Below are positions 33,762-38,390 of a DNA stretch of 38,390 bases, piece by piece. The translations under genes were made by a program, and so were the position numbers. Position 1 is the stretch's first letter. Each line of letters starts with the position of its first letter. The stretch lies in NCBI RefSeq assembly GCF_013087515.1, contig NZ_JABFCN010000026.1:1-38390 (forward strand), read 5' to 3'. The notes under the pieces are model-generated. The model ran no database searches, had not been told where the DNA came from, and worked only from the letters and a program-made list of their open reading frames with translations. This stretch comes from Rhizobium sophorae (GTDB lineage Bacteria > Pseudomonadota > Alphaproteobacteria > Rhizobiales > Rhizobiaceae).

Positions 33762-35381
33762 ATGCACATGCAGAAGCATCTCACCCCAGCCGAAGCCGCC
33801 GCGCTAATCCCGGATGGCGCTGTTGTAACGGTGTCTTCCTCGAGCGGTCTCGGTTGCCCGGACCTCATGCTGAAGGCGATTGGCGAACGTTTCGATGCGA
33901 CCGGCCATCCCCGGGATATCACGACCCTTCATCCCATCGCCGCCGGCGACATGAGCGGCATCAAGGGCGTCGACTACATTGCCAAGAAGGGCCTGCTCAA
34001 GCGCATCATCGGTGGCTCCTATCCGTCCGGCCCGTCATCGTCTGAGCCGCCGCTGATCTGGCAAATGATCACCAACAACGAAATCCCGGCCTACAACATT
34101 CCCTCCGGTATCCTCTTCGACATCCATCGCGAAGCCGCCGCCAAGCGGCCGGGCGTCCTGACCAAGATCGGCATCGATACATTCGTCGATCCGGAGCGGC
34201 AGGGTTGCGCGATGAACGGCCTGGCGTCCGAACATCCGGTGGTCAAGCGCGTGAGCTTTGAGGGCGATGACTGGCTGTTCTTTCCCTCGATCGTCCCGGA
34301 GGTCGCCATCATCCGCGCCACCACCGCCGACGAGCGCGGCAACCTGACATATGAACATGAAGGCGCCTATCTCGGTGGCCTCGATCAGGCGCTAGCCGCC
34401 CGCAACAACGGCGGCATCGTCATTGCGCAGGTCAAACGGATCACCAAGGAAGGCTCGCTGAAGCCGCATGACGTCCGCGTGCCTGGAATGCTGGTCGACT
34501 ATGTGGTCGTCGATCCGGAGCAGAAACAGACGACGCAGACGCAGTACGATCCGGCAATATCAGGGGAGATCTTTCGCCCGCTCGATAGCTTCAGCGTTCC
34601 GGAGTTCAATGTTCAGAAAGTCATTGCGCGCCGTGTTGCGCAGGAGCTTCAGGCGGGAAGCTGCGTCAATCTCGGCTTCGGCATCTCGGCCAACGTGCCG
34701 CGCATTCTGCTGGAGGAGGGGCTCCATGGCGCGGTCACCTGGGTCATCGAGCAAGGGGCGGTCGGTGGGGTGCCGCTGCTCGACTTCGCCTTTGGCTGCG
34801 CCTCCAACGCCGACGCCTATATGCCGTCTCCCTATCAGTTCACCTATTTCCAGGGTGCGGGCTTCGATGCATCGCTGCTGTCCTTCCTCGAGATCGGCAA
34901 AGACGGTTCGGTCAATGTCTCCAAGCTCTCATTCCGGCCGCATGTGACGGCTGGCGCCGGAGGCTTCGTCGATATCACCGCGCGGGCGAAGAAGATCGTC
35001 TTCTCAGGCATGTTCAATGCCGGAGCGAAACTTTCGATCGCCGATGGCGCCCTTCTGATCGAGAAGGAAGGCAAGCTGAAGAAGCTGGTGAACGAGGTCG
35101 AACATGTCACCTTCAGCGGCAGGCGCGCGATCGAGCAGGGACAGGATATCACCTATGTCACCGAGCGGTGCGTGATGAAGCTGACGCCCGATGGCATTGT
35201 CCTCACCGAGATTGCCCCCGGCGTCGATCTCCAGTCCCACATCCTCGATCAGTCGGAGTTTCCGCTGATCGTGGCGCCCGAGCTGAAGCTCATGGACGCC
35301 GCGCTTTTCGGGGAGACAAACATCGGTCTGTCGCTTCCAGAAAAAAGGGCACGGATGCTGGAGGGCAGCTTCCATGGCTAG
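33762..35381 (+). CDS. Family I CoA transferase (acetate/propionate/3-oxoacid type)
   Basis: The product is 539 residues, a fused alpha-beta CoA transferase like YdiF or propionate CoA transferase. The beta half carries WVIEQGAVGG with the expected catalytic Glu330, which forms a glutamyl-CoA thioester. The alpha-half glycine-rich loop is near residues 80-92. It would activate a carboxylic acid with CoA from acetyl-CoA or a similar donor. AGGA precedes ATG 33762; ATG 33768 is an alternative. It lies three bases after the lacI-type gene and overlaps the hydratase gene by eight bases. Confidence 0.9.
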   Translation: MHMQKHLTPAEAAALIPDGAVVTVSSSSGLGCPDLMLKAIGERFDATGHPRDITTLHPIAAGDMSGIKGVDYIAKKGLLKRIIGGSYPSGPSSSEPPLIWQMITNNEIPAYNIPSGILFDIHREAAAKRPGVLTKIGIDTFVDPERQGCAMNGLASEHPVVKRVSFEGDDWLFFPSIVPEVAIIRATTADERGNLTYEHEGAYLGGLDQALAARNNGGIVIAQVKRITKEGSLKPHDVRVPGMLVDYVVVDPEQKQTTQTQYDPAISGEIFRPLDSFSVPEFNVQKVIARRVAQELQAGSCVNLGFGISANVPRILLEEGLHGAVTWVIEQGAVGGVPLLDFAFGCASNADAYMPSPYQFTYFQGAGFDASLLSFLEIGKDGSVNVSKLSFRPHVTAGAGGFVDITARAKKIVFSGMFNAGAKLSIADGALLIEKEGKLKKLVNEVEHVTFSGRRAIEQGQDITYVTERCVMKLTPDGIVLTEIAPGVDLQSHILDQSEFPLIVAPELKLMDAALFGETNIGLSLPEKRARMLEGSFHG

Positions 35382-36153
35382 CGGAACAGTCAGAATTGAC
35401 GTCGATGGACATGTTGCGACGCTGACGATTTCTCGTCCGGAGAAGCTGAACGCGCTCGATCTCGACATGCTGAAAGCGTTGGCTGACGCGGCCGACGAGG
35501 TGGAGGCGAACGCCAATGTGCGCGCCGCCGTTCTGACGGGCGAAGGAAAGGGCTTTTCCGCTGGCGGCGATATCAAAGCCTGGGGCGGAATGTCGCCTCA
35601 GGAGTTCGGTCACGCCTGGGTTCGCCACGGTCACCGTATCTTCGAAAGACTGGCGACACTCAGGGTGCCGATGGTCGCGGCTTTGAACGGCCACGCCCTC
35701 GGAGGAGGGCTCGAACTGGCGGGCGTTGCCGACATTCGACTCGCCGAGCAGCACATCAAGATCGGCCTGCCGGAGACCGGCCTTGGAATGGTGCCGGGCT
35801 GGTCCGGGACGCAGCGGCTTGTGCGCCGGTTCGGGGCGCAGGCGGTGCGGCGCATGGCCTTGGGCGGCGAGATATTCACCGCCGAGGAGGCACGCCTACT
35901 CGGGATCGTAGACGTGGTTGTTCCGACAGGAAACGCGCTCGCGGCCGCCCGGCAATATGCTGGGCGGATTGCCGCAAGGGGGCCGGCTGCGACCGAGATC
36001 GCAAAGTTGATGATTGCATCGGCAAACGGCGAAGACAATGGAACCGCGGTCGAAGCCCTGGGCTCGATCCTCGCCGCGAAGACCGGCGATCTGAAGGAGG
36101 GCGTCGCATCATTCAGCGAGAAGCGCCCGGCAACATTCAAGGGAGAATGGTAA
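35374..36153 (+). CDS. Enoyl-CoA hydratase/isomerase family protein
   Basis: The product is 259 residues of crotonase fold. The oxyanion motifs are FSAGGDI (61-67) and GHALGGGLELAG (106-117). Both hydratase glutamates are present, Glu114 in GGGLELA and Glu134 in LPETGLGMVPG, so true hydration of a 2-enoyl-CoA is plausible; the family also includes isomerases and hydrolases. Its start lies inside the end of the CoA transferase gene (8-bp overlap) and its stop overlaps the dehydrogenase start. Confidence 0.92.
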   Translation: MASGTVRIDVDGHVATLTISRPEKLNALDLDMLKALADAADEVEANANVRAAVLTGEGKGFSAGGDIKAWGGMSPQEFGHAWVRHGHRIFERLATLRVPMVAALNGHALGGGLELAGVADIRLAEQHIKIGLPETGLGMVPGWSGTQRLVRRFGAQAVRRMALGGEIFTAEEARLLGIVDVVVPTGNALAAARQYAGRIAARGPAATEIAKLMIASANGEDNGTAVEALGSILAAKTGDLKEGVASFSEKRPATFKGEW

Positions 36154-37673
36154 TGACGGTTCTCGTCAACCCCACCGTGCTCAGCCACCACAAAGCGCGT
36201 GATTTCAAGATGCTCATCGATGGCAAATGGGAGGCAGGCAGCTCCGATCCGATGGATCGTGTCGCGCCGAGCCATGGTGTCGTGGTCAGCCGCTTTCCGA
36301 CCGGCAGCGGGAGGGATGCCGAGCGTGCGATTTCCGCTGCACGCAAGGCGTTCGACCTCGGACCGTGGCCTCGAATGACTGCTTCCGAACGTTCCGCCAT
36401 CCTGCTCAAGGCTGCTGATTTGATCGCGGCGCGTACGGACGAGCTGGCATTTCTCGATGCGATCGAGGCGGGAAAACCGATCACTCAGGTGCGGGGAGAA
36501 ATTGCCGGCTCCGTTGACATATGGCGCTATGCGGCAGCTCTTGCGCGCGACCTCCACGGTGAAAGCTATAACACGCTCGGCGATGGCACGCTCGGCGTCG
36601 TCTTGCGCGAAGCGATCGGCGTGGTGTCGATCGTCACGCCTTGGAACTTTCCGTTCCTGATCGTCGGCCAGAAGCTGCCCTTCGCTCTGGCCGCCGGCTG
36701 CACGACCGTCGTCAAGCCCTCGGAACTGACCTCGGGATCGACGCTCGTGCTGGGAGAGATCCTGCAGGAGGCGGGCATTCCGGATGGCGTCGTCAACATT
36801 GTCACCGGTACGGGACCAGAGGTCGGCGCGGTCATGACGTCCCATCCCGACGTTGACATGGTGTCCTTCACCGGCTCGACCGGTGTCGGAAAGCTGACCA
36901 TGTCGAATGCTGCTCAGACCCTGAAGAAGGTCTCGCTGGAATTGGGCGGGAAGAACCCGCAGATCGTCTTCCCGGATGCCGATCTCGATGCCTTCATCGA
37001 TGCCGCGGTCTTCGGCGCATATTTCAATGCCGGGGAGTGCTGCAATGCAGGCTCGCGGTTGATCCTTCACAAATCAATCGCTTCCGATGTCGTCAAGCGG
37101 ATCGCCGAGTTGTCGAAGGCGGTGAGGGTCGGCGACCCGCTCGATCCCTCGACGCAGGTGGGCGCCATCATCACGCCGCAGCATCTGGAGAAGATATCGG
37201 GATACGTCGCCGGCGCGAGAAGCAGCGGTGCGAGGATCGCCCATGGTGGCGAGAGACTCGACCTCGGCATGGGGCAGTTCATGTCGCCGACGATCCTCGA
37301 AGAGGTCACCCCCGATATGGCCGTGGCGCGCGAGGAAGTCTTCGGGCCGGTCCTGTCGGTCCTGACGTTCGAGACCTCAGCCGAAGCCATCAGGATTGCA
37401 AATTCCATCGACTACGGCCTGTCGGCCGGTGTCTGGAGCCGCGATTTCGACACCTGCCTGACGATCGGCCGCTCGGTGCGGGCGGGCACGGTCTGGATGA
37501 ACACCTTCATGGACGGCGCCTCGGAACTTCCCTTCGGCGGTTACAAGCAAAGCGGCCTCGGCCGCGAGCTCGGCCGCCATGCGGTCGAAGATTACACGGA
37601 GACCAAGACACTCAATATGCATATCGGCAAACGCACCAGCTGGTGGATGCCGCAGACGGAAAAGCCGGCCTAG
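36153..37673 (+). CDS. NAD(P)-dependent aldehyde dehydrogenase
   Basis: The product is 506 residues of the ALDH superfamily. It has TPWNFPF (162-168), the cofactor loop FTGSTGVGKL (239-248), general-base Glu263 in LELGGKN and catalytic Cys297 in NAGECCNAGS. It would oxidise an aldehyde intermediate to an acid. An in-frame ATG at 36147 exists, but GGAG at 36142-36145 is properly spaced only for ATG 36153, which overlaps the hydratase stop (TAATG). The substrate is unknown. A hairpin-bearing 88-bp spacer follows. Confidence 0.93.
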   Translation: MTVLVNPTVLSHHKARDFKMLIDGKWEAGSSDPMDRVAPSHGVVVSRFPTGSGRDAERAISAARKAFDLGPWPRMTASERSAILLKAADLIAARTDELAFLDAIEAGKPITQVRGEIAGSVDIWRYAAALARDLHGESYNTLGDGTLGVVLREAIGVVSIVTPWNFPFLIVGQKLPFALAAGCTTVVKPSELTSGSTLVLGEILQEAGIPDGVVNIVTGTGPEVGAVMTSHPDVDMVSFTGSTGVGKLTMSNAAQTLKKVSLELGGKNPQIVFPDADLDAFIDAAVFGAYFNAGECCNAGSRLILHKSIASDVVKRIAELSKAVRVGDPLDPSTQVGAIITPQHLEKISGYVAGARSSGARIAHGGERLDLGMGQFMSPTILEEVTPDMAVAREEVFGPVLSVLTFETSAEAIRIANSIDYGLSAGVWSRDFDTCLTIGRSVRAGTVWMNTFMDGASELPFGGYKQSGLGRELGRHAVEDYTETKTLNMHIGKRTSWWMPQTEKPA

Positions 37674-37712
37674 CCGGCGGCCGAACTACGCTCGAGGAGG
37701 GCGGGTGATTGG

Positions 37713-37731
37713 TGCGGGAATGGGTCCCGCA
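37713..37731 (+). other. Intergenic hairpin before the substrate-binding protein gene
   Basis: A perfect 7-bp stem (TGCGGGA 37713-37719 with TCCCGCA 37725-37731, loop ATGGG) is followed by TCTTCC rather than a T tract. Such stems between operon genes often stabilise the upstream mRNA or allow different expression of the binding protein. Here that is inference. Confidence 0.4.
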
Positions 37732-37761
37732 TCTTCCAAACTGGAACTGGGAGGTTCTTCG

Positions 37762-38390
37762 ATGAACAAGTTTTTGACCACGACTGCAATGATCGCATTG
37801 GCTCTAGCCGGCGCCGGCGTGTCCGCCCATGCCGCTGACGTCAAGGAAGTACAGATGCTGCACTGGTGGACGTCAGGCGGTGAGGCTGCGGCTCTGAACG
37901 TCTTGAAGGAGGATCTTTCGAAGGAAGGTTTTGCCTGGAAGGACGTGCCGGTTGCCGGCGGTGGCGGCGATGCGGCGATGACGGCGCTGAAGGCGATGGT
38001 TGCGGCCGGCACCTATCCGACAGCCTCGCAGATGCTGGGCTATACCGTGCTCGATTATGCCGAGGCCGGCGTCATGGGCGACCTGACGGAGACGGCGAAG
38101 AAGGAAGGCTGGGACAAGTCGGTTCCGGCAGCCTTGCAGAAGTTCTCGGTCTATGACGGCAAGTGGGTTGCAGCCCCGGTCAACGTCCACTCGGTCAACT
38201 GGCTGTGGATCAACAAGGCGGTGATGGACAAGATCGGCGGCACTGAGCCGAAGACCTTCGACGATCTGATCGCCCTGCTCGACAAGGCGAAGGCCGCAGG
38301 CGTGATCCCGCTGGCGCTCGGTGGCCAGAACTGGCAGGAAGCGACGATGTTCGATTCCATCGTGCTGTCGACCGGCGGTCCGGAGTTCTA
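37762..38390 (+). CDS. Sugar ABC transporter substrate-binding protein (partial, runs off window)
   Basis: The first 209 codons are present and the frame is open to the window end. A signal peptide (MNKFLTTTAMIALALAGAGV, cleaved near AHA-A, residue 25) precedes the mature start ADVKEVQMLHWWTSGGEAAA, typical of family 1 carbohydrate-binding proteins of the glucose/mannose type. GGGAGG at 37749-37754 supports ATG 37762. It probably leads an ABC transporter operon that supplies the upstream catabolic enzymes or belongs to the same regulon. Confidence 0.9.
   Translation, partial: MNKFLTTTAMIALALAGAGVSAHAADVKEVQMLHWWTSGGEAAALNVLKEDLSKEGFAWKDVPVAGGGGDAAMTALKAMVAAGTYPTASQMLGYTVLDYAEAGVMGDLTETAKKEGWDKSVPAALQKFSVYDGKWVAAPVNVHSVNWLWINKAVMDKIGGTEPKTFDDLIALLDKAKAAGVIPLALGGQNWQEATMFDSIVLSTGGPEF

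Noticed and set aside
37730..37750. TTCCA-aac-TGGAA inverted repeat before the binding-protein gene as a third LacI operator
   Set aside because: The half-sites are in the opposite order to TTGGAA-CG-TTCCAA and lack the central CG, so it is not the same site.

Overview
The window reads as chromosome of a Rhizobium-like alphaproteobacterium (Rhizobiaceae). The evidence is the gene order tuf-rpsJ ... secY-adk-rpsM-rpsK-rpoA-rplQ, GC-rich codon use, a paired-palindrome intergenic element of the RIME type, and accessory genes typical of soil rhizobia. No rRNA, tRNA, CRISPR array, insertion sequence or prophage was seen.

Region 1 (1-14965) is the end of the str operon (tail of tuf) followed by the complete S10-spc-alpha supercluster, all on the + strand: rpsJ rplC rplD rplW rplB rpsS rplV rpsC rplP rpmC rpsQ / rplN rplX rplE rpsN rpsH rplF rplR / rpsE rpmD rplO / secY adk / rpsM / rpsK / rpoA / rplQ. 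Within blocks the genes are tightly packed or overlap. Between blocks there are spacers of about 100-260 bp, and most of these carry a GC-rich hairpin followed by a short T tract. The cluster ends in a strong intrinsic terminator. The rplR-rpsE spacer also holds a long extra hairpin capped by a GAAA loop.

Region 2 (14995-23310) holds housekeeping and stress genes: a DUF2809 membrane protein; msrP-msrQ (periplasmic methionine sulfoxide repair) divergent from ilvD (branched-chain amino acid synthesis); an LprI-like and a DUF1232 protein; the RIME-like element; a DegP/HtrA-type periplasmic protease overlapping rarA (replication-associated AAA+ ATPase); and a DUF1883 protein.

Region 3 (23504-31667) is accessory: two alpha/beta hydrolases (one lacking its serine nucleophile), a ketopantoate-reductase-like enzyme, a short-chain dehydrogenase divergent from a LysR regulator, a nucleoside deoxyribosyltransferase-like protein, a carboxymuconolactone decarboxylase-family protein and a cytoplasmic double-PAS histidine kinase with no adjacent response regulator.

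Region 4 (31825-38390) is a LacI-controlled catabolic locus: lacI-type regulator, CoA transferase, enoyl-CoA hydratase, aldehyde dehydrogenase, then the start of a sugar-type ABC substrate-binding protein that runs off the window. The regulator has a perfect 14-bp operator inside its own promoter. A second, imperfect operator lies 106 bp upstream, on the -35 of a good divergent promoter. That promoter faces a reading frame interrupted by an in-frame amber codon. The substrate of this pathway cannot be named from the sequence. This locus and the hairpin-segmented ribosomal cluster are the most interesting parts of the window.
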